This document shows positions 7,011-16,119 of a stretch of 25,882 nucleotides of DNA, in pieces. How positions within the stretch are numbered: position 1 is the stretch's first letter; each line of letters opens with the position of its first letter. A program made the position numbers and the translations under genes. The notes under the pieces were generated by a model. The model had not been told where the DNA came from. It saw only the letters and a list, made by a program, of their open reading frames with translations, and made no database searches. The stretch spans positions 1-25,882 of IMG/VR virus record IMGVR_UViG_3300024999_000353; one strand, 5' to 3'. Origin of the DNA: a virus.

Positions 7011-7405
7011 CAATATCTTTCTCCTTTATCATTCTGTTTTTGTTTCTTCTTAACTTTTTTAATCTCTATTGCAATTTTACTATCATTTTCATTTATTTCT
7101 CTCTTATTTTCTTTATTTTTATTATTCTTATCACACCATTTCATTACACCACAACATCCTACATAACCTTTTATTGTTTTATCTTTACATGTACTTCTTG
7201 GAAATTCCATATACATATCATATTCTTCTTTTGCTGTCCAATTCATCTTAACAATTTCAGTAATTAAATTAGGGCATTTGCTTTGTGATGTTGTGGATTC
7301 TTTACTATTTGAATCATCTTCATTTTCTATGTATTGATTTTCTTTTTCTATTTCCTCATTATCTTTATGCTTATCATCTATTAAATTATTTTTAGTTTTT
7401 CTTAT
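7010..7405 (-). CDS. Hypothetical Lys/Asn/Glu-rich protein, probable ATA start
   Basis: A low-complexity charged N-terminal third, a central block with conserved-looking residues (NLITEIVKMNW…STCKDKTIKGYVGCCGVMKWC) and a very basic C-terminus. A perfect SD GGAGG (7418-7414) is followed by 8 nt and ATA (7405-7403). The only standard start in frame is TTG at 7441, which precedes the SD and lies inside the previous gene. From ATA the protein has 131 residues. Function unknown. Confidence 0.6.
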   Translation of the reverse strand: MRKTKNNLIDDKHKDNEEIEKENQYIENEDDSNSKESTTSQSKCPNLITEIVKMNWTAKEEYDMYMEFPRSTCKDKTIKGYVGCCGVMKWCDKNNKNKENKREINENDSKIAIEIKKVKKKQKQNDKGERY

Positions 7406-7428
7406 GATTGGTTCCTCCTTTCTATTTA

Positions 7429-7854
7429 TTAATCTGCACAATTATCACATTTACCTGTATCATAATAATCAGCAAATAATTCTCCACATACTAAACATGT
7501 ATCTAAACAATCATCACAAAAATATTCATCAAAACTTTTATCTTTATTATGTGGTTTTAATTTTAAAGGTTTTAATATTTTGCCACACCCTCTGCAAAAT
7601 ATTTCTAATGTTTCAATTTCTATTTTTACTTTAATCTTACTATCAACATTACCAAAAATATCATCAGGATATAATCTAACTTTATTTCCTATTGGTTTAT
7701 AATTCCACATATCTGATGTATCTTTTTCTACATAATCATGAATTTCTGGTTCTTTACCTTTTATTTTTTTGAATGTTTCAATATCAACCTCCCAACAGAA
7801 ACATTCAAAATCTCCAGAATTAATTGCTGTGAATTCTATTGTTTTATTTTTCAT
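7429..7854 (-). CDS. Conserved phage protein with C-terminal zinc fingers (141 aa)
   Basis: The N-terminal domain (WEVDIETFKKIKG…VRLYPDDIFG…VKIEIE) resembles a small domain seen in Firmicutes phage proteins of unknown role. The C-terminal 55 residues hold CRGC, CDDC, CLVC and CDNC pairs, enough for two zinc sites. ATG behind AAAGGAG, overlapping the upstream gene's end region. Confidence 0.7.
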   Translation of the reverse strand: MKNKTIEFTAINSGDFECFCWEVDIETFKKIKGKEPEIHDYVEKDTSDMWNYKPIGNKVRLYPDDIFGNVDSKIKVKIEIETLEIFCRGCGKILKPLKLKPHNKDKSFDEYFCDDCLDTCLVCGELFADYYDTGKCDNCAD

Positions 7855-7857
7855 ATT

Positions 7858-7971
7858 TTAATCTCCTTTATAATATTTTAAATATTCTTCTATCTTTGTC
7901 TTTCTATTTTTCTCTTTAAATTCTATAAATTTAATAATTAATTTTTGCCACCAATACAAATTGCTATTCAT
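7858..7971 (-). CDS. Tiny basic protein (37 aa)
   Basis: ATG 7971 behind GGGAG; TAA at 7860-7858. Sequence NLYWWQKLIIKFIEFKEKNRK suggests a short amphipathic helix with a basic face. Its final codons overlap the next gene's SD. A real but uncharacterised micro-ORF is likely because spacing to both neighbours fits. Confidence 0.5.
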   Translation of the reverse strand: MNSNLYWWQKLIIKFIEFKEKNRKTKIEEYLKYYKGD

Positions 7972-7972
7972 A

Positions 7973-8500
7973 TTATTCTCCCATCCTTCCTACATGTTTA
8001 CCATATTCCCATAATTTAGTTGGTGTATATCTATTTTGTAAATCTAATACCCAATTCTTATATTTTTCACTATAATTATCTATATCTTTTGCATTAATCC
8101 AAATACTATGCCATTTTGTGAATAATTTCATTGGAGCATTTACTAATCTTAGTGTTTGAATTAGATTATTGTTACTTTCTATACTTATTACATGTACTAG
8201 ATTACTTTTGATAATATTCATAATTCTATCGTCTTTATATAATGTAGGATCAAAATCTAATTCAAATATGAGACAATCACCAAATTTAAATAGTGTGTAA
8301 AGATAATTAGATTCCTCAAGTATACGTACTTCTATTTTATTAAATCTTAATGATTGTTTTTCTGATTTCGTCATATTGTTGATATAAATATTTAAGAATA
8401 ATTCACCTTTTTTATTACATTCAAAAATACAGCATGTTTGATTTTTTGTGTTTCTACCTGTGAATAAAGTGTATGGTTTGCCAACTTCTAGTTTTTGCAT
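7973..8500 (-). CDS. Hypothetical protein, first gene of the small-gene array (175 aa)
   Basis: The start chosen is ATG 8500, preceded by AGAAGG; the longer frame from 8545 would begin in the promoter-proximal leader. The product is a mixed alpha/beta protein with no recognised motif; a KWHSIWINAKDIDNY segment is notable for aromatics. It is the first gene after a consensus promoter (8742-8770), so probably the lead gene of the leftward transcript. Confidence 0.65.
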   Translation of the reverse strand: MQKLEVGKPYTLFTGRNTKNQTCCIFECNKKGELFLNIYINNMTKSEKQSLRFNKIEVRILEESNYLYTLFKFGDCLIFELDFDPTLYKDDRIMNIIKSNLVHVISIESNNNLIQTLRLVNAPMKLFTKWHSIWINAKDIDNYSEKYKNWVLDLQNRYTPTKLWEYGKHVGRMGE

Positions 8501-8595
8501 GTGATATACCTTCTTTCTGTGTGAGATTATGTATTTATTATACACTAATTTAAGTTTGAATAAAACATAGATTTTATCACGATTTTGAGAATAAC

Positions 8596-8670
8596 AAAGT
8601 GTTGATTTTGTTGGGTTTGTGAGGTGTGTAATTTTTGATATTTTTAATAATTTTGCAAAATCAACACTTT
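8596..8670. repeat. 15-bp perfect inverted repeat in leader
   Basis: AAAGTGTTGATTTTG at 8596-8610 is exactly complementary to 8656-8670, with 45 nt between. In the leftward RNA this could form a stem, and the loop contains ACACCUCAC, complementary to GAGGUG-type SDs. As DNA it could be two operator half-sites. Confidence 0.65.
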
Positions 8671-8733
8671 TAGTTATTTTTAGTTATTTTTGTTTGTTTT
8701 TAATTATTTTTTAATTATTTTTTAATTATTTTT
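8671..8733. repeat. Helically phased T-tracts (10-11 bp period)
   Basis: Units TAGTTATTTT (8671, 8681), a degenerate TGTTTGTTTT (8691), then TAATTATTTTT(T) at 8701, 8712 and 8723. The 10-11-bp period puts the A/T-tracts on one helix face, which is known to bend DNA. Confidence 0.7.
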
Positions 8734-8741
8734 CTATTTAT

Positions 8742-8770
8742 ATTATAAATGATAGAATACGGATTGTCAA
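8742..8770 (-). promoter_or_regulatory. Consensus sigma-A-type promoter for small-gene array
   Basis: On the minus strand TTGACA (8770-8765), a 17-bp spacer, TATAAT (8747-8742): a perfect match to the vegetative consensus. Transcription would start near 8735, giving a leader of about 235 nt before the 8500 start codon. A second weaker -10 (TGTATAAT, 8537-8544) lies closer to the gene. Confidence 0.75.
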
Positions 8771-8791
8771 TATATTTATTTTAGTATTTTG

Positions 8792-11086
8792 TTAAAATTC
8801 TTTCGTTTTAATTTTGCTATAATCCTTTAATATATCTTTTAAATGAGTTTGTTTTGTAGAGACACTGGTTTGTTTTGTTGCATATCTTAATGCTTTATTT
8901 TCAGCACACAATACACAATATTCTTTTGCTCTAGTTAACATTGTATATGCCATTTCTTTTGTTAATAATTTATAATGAGAATAATCTAAACCTGCTATCA
9001 CATATTTTATTCCCATTCCCTGTATCTTGTGACATGTTGCTGCGTAACCAAGAGTAATTTTAGATAAATGAGACTTAGGGATATATATAATACCTTTATT
9101 ATTGAAATTTACAAGTAATGTTTTTCTATATATATCAATATCTACTACTATACCTAAATCACCGTTAAAAATAGGAACTTCGTTTCCATATTCATCTAAT
9201 GTTTTATAATTATTTTTATTATTTAATACTTTATCTCCAATATAAATTTTGAAAGGATATTTTGTATTTTCTCCAATTGATATATATTGATTAGTATTTG
9301 TATCAATAACAATTTCTTGTAGCAGATTATTTAAATAATATGCACTTGCCTTTCCTCTTTCTTTCATAGGAACAATAACTTGAATATCAAAAATATTTTC
9401 GGTTCTAGGTAATAACTCTTTAAAATGTTCAATTACTCTTTCATGAGTAGTATTTTTATTTGTATAAATATCTAACTTTAGATCTTGTAATTCTCCTCGT
9501 ATTTCTATACCAGTAAAATCTTTATCAATTATTTGTTTTTTATCTTTAATTTTTATACTTTCTGTAATAATAGCTGATTTTTCTGCTTGTCTATGTATTT
9601 TTGTTAATTCTACTACTTTGATATAACCACTTTCAATCATATCAAACATAATATTTCCTATCCCAATTGCTTCTAATTGATGTTTATCCCCTAACATAAC
9701 CAATTTAGAACCATTTTTTATAGCTTGAATTAATTTATAAAAAATATCTGCTCCAACCATAGATATCTCATCTAAAATGCATATATCAATAGGTAATTTA
9801 TTATCTTTATTGTAGGTGAAACCATTTTCAGGAGTATATCCCAATGCCCTGTGTATCGTATATCCATCTTCACCAGTTATTTCACTTAAATTACAAGATG
9901 CTCTACCACTGAGAGCAGTTTGAATAAATGAATAATACTCTTTAAATACTTCTAATTTTCCTGCTACAGTGGATGATTTTCCATTTCCTGCCCCACCAAT
10001 AATTAATACTACTTGATTTTCTAATATTGCTTGAATACCTTCAATTTGTTCATTGGTGAATTCCCATTTTTGTCTTCCTTCAAGTTTCTTAATTTTATCT
10101 CGCCAATTTTCAAATTTAAAACAATTTTCTGCTTCATTTAATCGTATTAATTCTTTAGCAATATTTTCTTCCAATTTATAATATTTTAACAATCCTATTT
10201 TATCTTTATCTTCATTAGTCCAAATAATATTAGTTTCATTCATTTCTCTTAATGTTTGTGCTAATATTTCTTGTGGTAAATCATAACCAATTGTTCCATC
10301 TATAGCATCTAATAAATCATCTATATCTACCCAAGTATTTCCTATATTAGCTTCTTCATATAAATAATATTTAATATATGCTTTAATTCTTATAAGAGAA
10401 TGTTCACCTAATCCTCCTTGTAAAGCCATATCATCTGCTGTATCCCATCCTATTCCATCTACTTCATCAATAAGTATATATGGATTTTCTTCTATTTTTG
10501 CAATTACTGTATGAGGACTTCCATAATAATCAACTAATTTATCTATTTTATTTTTAGTTAATCCATATTTATCTAATTTAACATATGCTTCTGAATAATC
10601 TTTACTGTTTTCATATCTTTCTATTAATTTTAAAGCAGTAGGAACACCAATTCCTTTTATTGAAGTTAATGCTTGAATATCTTTATTTTCTAATATTTCT
10701 ATAGGATTATCAAATGTTTTGAAAAGTTCTACACATTGTTTTTCAGGTAATACTTTTTCTAAAAATATAAACTGATCATTTCTATTTGTTAATTTTATAT
10801 CAATACACATAAATATTACTTCATATTGCAATCCAAATTTTTCATCTTCAGTTTCTTTGCCTATTGCTATATATATTTCATCATCATTTATTTCATTGCA
10901 CCATCTTGTGCCTTTTAAGGTTATTGTTCCCCATTTATTTATTTGTGGTTCACCTTGTAGAATATCTAATACTGTAACGGAGATTATACCAAAATCTCCG
11001 TTACTAATAATTTTGTTTTTAGGAAACATTTGTTTAGATAAACGACATTTACATTTAATTATTGTATCTTCTTGATTTTGTTCCAA
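8792..11086 (-). CDS. recD2: RecD2-like helicase (superfamily 1B)
   Basis: A 5'-3' DNA helicase of the RecD2/TraA type, probably acting in phage recombination or fork processing. The start is TTG at 11086, seven bases after AAAGGAGG. The longer frame to 11170 would overlap the HNH gene and contains that SD, so it is rejected. The 764-residue product has a helix-hairpin-helix region (TSIKGIGVPTALKLIERY, about 141-158), then the helicase motifs: Walker A GGAGNGKSS (about 364-372), Walker B ILDEISM (about 437-443), GDKHQLEAIG (about 466), the IHRQ motif, ATCHKIQGM (about 700) and YTMLTRAKEY near the end. All core motifs are intact. It follows the homing endonuclease and dnaE and ends the replication block. 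Confidence 0.92.
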   Translation of the reverse strand: MEQNQEDTIIKCKCRLSKQMFPKNKIISNGDFGIISVTVLDILQGEPQINKWGTITLKGTRWCNEINDDEIYIAIGKETEDEKFGLQYEVIFMCIDIKLTNRNDQFIFLEKVLPEKQCVELFKTFDNPIEILENKDIQALTSIKGIGVPTALKLIERYENSKDYSEAYVKLDKYGLTKNKIDKLVDYYGSPHTVIAKIEENPYILIDEVDGIGWDTADDMALQGGLGEHSLIRIKAYIKYYLYEEANIGNTWVDIDDLLDAIDGTIGYDLPQEILAQTLREMNETNIIWTNEDKDKIGLLKYYKLEENIAKELIRLNEAENCFKFENWRDKIKKLEGRQKWEFTNEQIEGIQAILENQVVLIIGGAGNGKSSTVAGKLEVFKEYYSFIQTALSGRASCNLSEITGEDGYTIHRALGYTPENGFTYNKDNKLPIDICILDEISMVGADIFYKLIQAIKNGSKLVMLGDKHQLEAIGIGNIMFDMIESGYIKVVELTKIHRQAEKSAIITESIKIKDKKQIIDKDFTGIEIRGELQDLKLDIYTNKNTTHERVIEHFKELLPRTENIFDIQVIVPMKERGKASAYYLNNLLQEIVIDTNTNQYISIGENTKYPFKIYIGDKVLNNKNNYKTLDEYGNEVPIFNGDLGIVVDIDIYRKTLLVNFNNKGIIYIPKSHLSKITLGYAATCHKIQGMGIKYVIAGLDYSHYKLLTKEMAYTMLTRAKEYCVLCAENKALRYATKQTSVSTKQTHLKDILKDYSKIKTKEF

Positions 11087-11102
11087 AACTTTACCTCCTT
11101 TA

Positions 11103-12011
11103 TTATTTTTGATTTTTATATCTCCATATGAAACCATGATGACTTTTTCTTTTTCCTTTGCAACATGCATATATATGTTGAGAATTGCAATTTAATACTC
11201 TTTCAGCTTCTTTGCCACTAACCCATTCTTTTATAAAATTATTTTGTTTGTCAAATTGCAAAATTGGAATTTTTAAATCATTTCGAGTATGTATATTAAT
11301 TTTTAATATTTCTTTAATGCTTATTCCACAATAATCTTCTATTTCTTTATCGTGATCTATACTTCTAAATTCTTTGTAGTATTTATCTTCTGCTTGAACC
11401 CTTACGATTATTGCATCCTTTAAGTTTTTATATGTTCCCAATTCTATTTTATTATCATTATAATTTATTACTGCTCTATAATTTCCTTGTCTTTTATCTT
11501 TAGATACCCCTTTAAAACCAGTTTCATTCTCTTGGTATTTTTTATTCCAACTATTTTCTTGTGAAGAACATATTCTAAGATTGACTTTTCTATTATCTTT
11601 TGTTTTTTGAAACATATGATCAATTTCTTTATCAACGATATCAAAATATTTTCCCATTATAAAACGATGCAGTAAAATATTTTCTCCATTTATATATCCC
11701 CAAACATATCCATTTTCATTTATATACCATATATACTTTTTTACTTCATTTAATTCTTCTAGATCGATAAAGAATACATCTTCTTTTTTGTTATTATATG
11801 TTTTTACCTTAACATAATTTTCTTCAAATTCATATGTATTTTCTAAACATCTACCACAACTTTGCACATCTCCATTTTTCAATAAATCTGCTCTAACTTT
11901 TGTTATATATTTATGAACACAATTACATTGACAAATCCAATAAGTTTTATTATTATTTCTTTCATAACTTAATGCTGTTAATTTACCAAATTTTTGATTT
12001 GTTAAATCTAT
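11103..12011 (-). CDS. HNH homing endonuclease with AP2 and NUMOD1-type domains, probable ATA start
   Basis: Selfish site-specific endonuclease inserted between dnaE and the recD2-like gene. Order of domains: an N-terminal (I)DLTNQKFGKLTAL segment with a zinc ribbon (CQCNC and SCGRC); an HNH nuclease (HRFIMG…EIDHMFQKTKDNRKVNLRICS…N); an AP2-like DNA-binding domain (GFKGVSKDKRQGNYRAVINY…LGTYKNLKDA); and a C-terminal NUMOD1-like helix-turn-helix (ILQFDKQNNFIKEW…IYACCKGKRK…GFIWRYK). Relatives begin M-x-D-L-T-x-Q-x-F-G. Here the codon before DLT is ATA (12011-12009), five bases after GGAG. TTG at 12023 is in frame but overlaps the SD. The gene follows the dnaE stop directly. Confidence 0.85.
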   Translation of the reverse strand: MDLTNQKFGKLTALSYERNNNKTYWICQCNCVHKYITKVRADLLKNGDVQSCGRCLENTYEFEENYVKVKTYNNKKEDVFFIDLEELNEVKKYIWYINENGYVWGYINGENILLHRFIMGKYFDIVDKEIDHMFQKTKDNRKVNLRICSSQENSWNKKYQENETGFKGVSKDKRQGNYRAVINYNDNKIELGTYKNLKDAIIVRVQAEDKYYKEFRSIDHDKEIEDYCGISIKEILKINIHTRNDLKIPILQFDKQNNFIKEWVSGKEAERVLNCNSQHIYACCKGKRKSHHGFIWRYKNQK

Positions 12012-12023
12012 AAAAACTCCCAA

Positions 12024-15000
12024 TTAAATATCTTCCACCCTTCTGTCACTTTGTAAAATTAAAGTTCCATCTTCTTTGACTTCTATTATTCTTTGAACAC
12101 TATGTTGATAAATAGAATTTTTATACCTTTTTGGTTTAAATATATCTCCTCTTCTAAATCCTGTTATTAATAATAATTCTGATCTTTTGAACCATCCGTT
12201 TTCTAAAATTATTTTTTTTATTTTTCCTTTATCATCTATACCATTATCTTTAGAAATTGTTTTATCATAAAATGAAAATTGTCCTGAATAAAACTTTAAA
12301 GTTACAACACCTTCAGGAGTCAATATGGTAACAGAATGTTTATTTTTATCTCTATCTAAAACAGTTCCTATAATTCTATCTAATTGAAACTTAGGATATT
12401 GTAAACCTTTATATTTCGTAAAACCTACAACAATAGGTTCTTCAGGTAAAGAATAAAAATCAACTATCCCATATTTCTCTTTATTAACATTTGCTAATTC
12501 ATGTCCAGATTCTTTACTATAAAAATTCATACTCTCCATTTCCCATGAACTGATACTACCTTGCATATTTTCATTTTTAATATTTTGAAAAACAATATCT
12601 GTATATGTTTTTACACATTCCTCAGTGGTTATCCATTTATTTAATTGAATAATTTTATTTTTATAAATAGATTCAAATGAACCTTTACGTGATGTTCCTA
12701 ATGCTACAAGTAAATAACCTTCATCATCATATTTATAATCTTTATTTTCTTGCATATCATTTGCAAAATGTTCTAAGAAAAAATTATTTGCATATTCTAT
12801 GTTTTCTTCATTAAATTCATCATATAATTTATACCATATAATAGATTTTGTTTGCTTATCTTGAGTTTTCTTCATGCTTGTTAAATATTCTCTAAAATTA
12901 TAATATTTTAATTCTTCTTTTAATTTAGATGGTACTATTCCTAATTCAGCTATTTTACTAATATCTTTAGAATTTAATTTTGTTTTAGATGGATTTAATA
13001 ATCGTAAATAATTTTCTAATATTTTTTCTCTTGGTTTATCTTCTATTTTATCGAATGCCCCTGCTTTAATTAACATAATAGTTTGACTTTCTGTTACTAA
13101 AGACTTCATTTGTGTTTTCCTAGTTTTCAAAATCACTTCTCTTTTTACTAAGACTAATCTTTCATGAAAATCCTTTAAACTTATGTATGGTCTATTTTGC
13201 ATAATGGTTTGTGCTGTTTCATTATTGATCTTCATAATACCTTTAAATCCAAAAATAATTTCGTTATCTTCTTCATTAGGTAAAAATCCTTGTTCAGCTT
13301 TATTAACATATGGCAATGAGATATTAATATCTTTGGCTTGTAGTTTGCCAATAGCTTTTGCAATTTCTCCATAATTAGTTGTTCTTTCTTTTGCTTCTAT
13401 ATCAGAATTATCACATATTTCTCTATCAACTGCTCCTGATTCAACCATTAATACTGCTGTATTCCAATAAATAGGAGGATAATAATAAACTAGATTTAAT
13501 TGTTGAATGAGAATAATTGTATAAGCGACAGAATGCAATATTGAAAATGAATACCCAAGTTGTAATGCTATTTGTTCATTCCAAATATACTCTAATAAAA
13601 TTTTAGGAGCATTAGCTTTTTCTCCCCATTTAAAAAACAATGTTTTAGCATCATCAATTAACTTCTGTTGTTTTTTTGCCACTCCTTTTCTTAATTTGTT
13701 ACTTTCTATTACTCCAAATCCAGCAACGTCCTTATCCATAGTTAATAACATCATTTTTTCTTGACTTGAACATACTCCATAATCTTGTAACAAATGTTTT
13801 TCCATTATATTAATTTGTTTTTCGTTGAGTCCAAATTTTTTCATGTCTTTATACCATTCGGAAATATTATTTTTATATCTAACAAATTTCTCTAATGGTT
13901 GTTCTCCACTTTCTACCATTAATCTCATAACTGTATTGCCATTGGAAGCATCAATTAAATTTTGTGGTTGAATTAATTTAATTGCTTGTTCCCCAACGGA
14001 AGATTCAAATTGAAAACAAGAAAGCAATTCTCCTTTACATAAAATATTCCACATTTCTTTTGATTTAAAATCTATAACATCTGGATGTAGATATTTATTA
14101 TATGTTTTTCTCAAGCTTCCTTGCCATTCAATTTTTTTATTTTTTACTAGCATTTCCATAGTTAATTGAAGCATAGATTCTGTTTTGGTATTTAGAAAAT
14201 CATATTTTAAATTTGATACTTGCTCTGAATCGTGTAATTCATATGCAGATATTAATTCTCCACTTGGACTTCTCATTACTGAATTATGTTTTGTGATTGG
14301 TTCATTTAGAATAAGAATTCCACAAGCATGTGTTGATCTTTTATTAATTAATCCTTCAATACCTAATATAATATTTAATAAATTTTTATCTGTATATTCA
14401 TTGATAATGTTTTTAAATTCAGTTATTTGTTTTCTTCCATTGTCTGAATCTCCATAGAAGCAATCATGAATACTCCACACTTTTCCTCTTTCTATTGGTA
14501 CTAAAGAACTCAAATATAACGCTACATCATTGTTGATATGTAATCCTCTACAGCCAGTAAGAATTGCTGATTTAGAAGTTTCCGTTCCAAAGGTACACAC
14601 CCTTATTGCATCTCCACCTATGCTTTGATAATACTTTACTATTTTATCCATTACTACATCTTTTTTATGAGAACTGTAATCTATATCAATATCAAAAATA
14701 TCTGGTCTTTCTGCTGACATAAATCTCCAATGAGGCATTTCTACACCTTGCTCTAATGGATTTACTTGTGTAATACCTAATAAATAATTAATTATATATC
14801 CATTAGCTGAACCTCTTCCAGGGCCGACAAATGATTCAGCTTCTTCCCAGATAATATCTATATTTTTTTGCATGGTTACTAAATAAGCTCCCATAGGTTG
14901 ATGTTTTGCTTTGCTTGCTCCTATAATTTCTTTGCATTCAATATTAACTCTTTCTAAAACATCATCTAATTTTTCTTTTTTAATTTCTCTTTCTTCTATT

Positions 15001-16077
15001 CCTTTAAATATTTGAGTAATTAAATATTTATGCTGTATTTCCTTATCTTCATAAAGTTCTTTTATATATTGATATTTGTTTAATATTTTTTTGTCAACTG
15101 GATACCATTCTGATTTATTAGGTAATTTTGTTAATGGAATAATTGATTCTGCAAAAAATTCATATCCTACAATTTTATCAGCAATTTCTTTAGTGTTTAA
15201 TATTGCTTTTTCAATATCTTCACTTTCTAAATAATCTATATTTTTAAATATTTCATCTACAGTAAAGAAATAAGTTGTGCTATAAAACATATCTACTTCA
15301 CGATTACCATTTGAATCTTCTTCTGAAGTTAAAAATGCTTTATGCACTTCTCTATCCTTAGATGTTAAATAATGTGCATCAGTTGTCACTATCCATTTTA
15401 TTCCATATGCTTTAGCTATTTTTATTGCCATTTTGTTAAAATCTATTTGTTCATCTTGCAAAGAAGGTTGTAATTCAATATAAAAATCTTCTCCAAATAA
15501 ATCTAAACACCAATTTATAAAATAATCTATTTCATCTTTTATTTGTTCTTGTTTTTCTTCGTTTTCTTCTTGTAGTAAATTTAATATTAAATATGGTAAC
15601 ATTCCACCCAAGCAACTACTTGATGCAATTAAATGTCCTCTATTTTCATTTACAATATCTTCTATATCACTATAATAAGTGGGTACTCTTTCTATACCTT
15701 TATAATTAAACATTCGTTTCCATGCTCTAGTTGATAATTTTCTAATTTGTTCATGGCCAATATTATCTTTTGCTAAAATTAAAAAATGATAAAACTGCGT
15801 TTTCCCTTGCTCTTTCATTTCTTCATACATTATTTCTTCATTAACCAAATAAATTTCATTCCCTAATATTGGTTTAAAATCTTTATGTATTTTTTCTTTA
15901 GATTTTAATTCTTTAACTATATTCAAAAATTTTACATGTCCTGAAACAGTATCATGATCTGTTAAAGCTATAGCACTATTTCCTAATGAATTAACATGTA
16001 AAACCATATCTTTAATTTTATTAATTGAATCAAAGTAAACGGATATTACTATACTCTGAATGAACATGTAAATGCAC
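12024..16077 (-). CDS. dnaE: DNA polymerase III alpha subunit (DnaE type), needs +1 frameshift
   Basis: The phage replicative polymerase, about 1350 residues. GTG 16077 follows AAGGA and starts MHLHVHSEYSNIRLL, the PHP-domain signature. The frame then meets TGA (16032-16030) right after CTT. A +1 shift at CTT-T-GAT continues DSINKIKDMV…ALTDHDTVSGHVKF, restoring the RLLDSINK block typical of this subfamily. Later motifs: LGNEIYL, STRAW, VPTYYSD, ASSSCLGG and TTDAHYL (PHP, residues up to about 235); GPGRGSANGYIINYL (about 418); the catalytic PDIFDIDID (about 458-466); STHACGILI; YDFLNTKT with the third acidic residue; and an HhH/OB-type C-terminal region. Everything after the shift is intact over 1335 codons. 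The neighbours are recJ upstream and a homing endonuclease downstream. Confidence 0.92.
16030..16038 (-). promoter_or_regulatory. Putative programmed +1 frameshift site TTA CTT TGA
   Basis: The 0-frame codons are CGT TTA CTT TGA; one base must be skipped at CTT-T to reach GAT TCA. CTT TGA with Leu-Asp read across the site is identical to the bacterial prfB +1 recoding site. The internal SD-like sequence that stimulates prfB is not seen. An ordinary one-base insertion is the alternative. Confidence 0.5.
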
Positions 16078-16119
16078 AAAATCCTTATCTTGTAACAATA
16101 TCCAACCCTTCTTTCTAAT

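Noticed and set aside
2196-7634. Plus-strand open frames rich in Phe, Leu, Ser and His (for example 2196-2420, 6939-7166, 7040-7267, 7404-7634)
   Set aside because: They mirror Lys/Glu/Asn-rich minus-strand genes, have no SD sequences and no protein-like motifs.
8671-8733. CRISPR or iteron array
   Set aside because: Units are only 10-11 bp without spacers and no cas or initiator gene is adjacent; phased A/T-tracts explain the pattern better.
11087-11170. Longer N-terminus for the RecD2-like protein
   Set aside because: It would overlap the HNH gene and contains the SD that serves the TTG at 11086.
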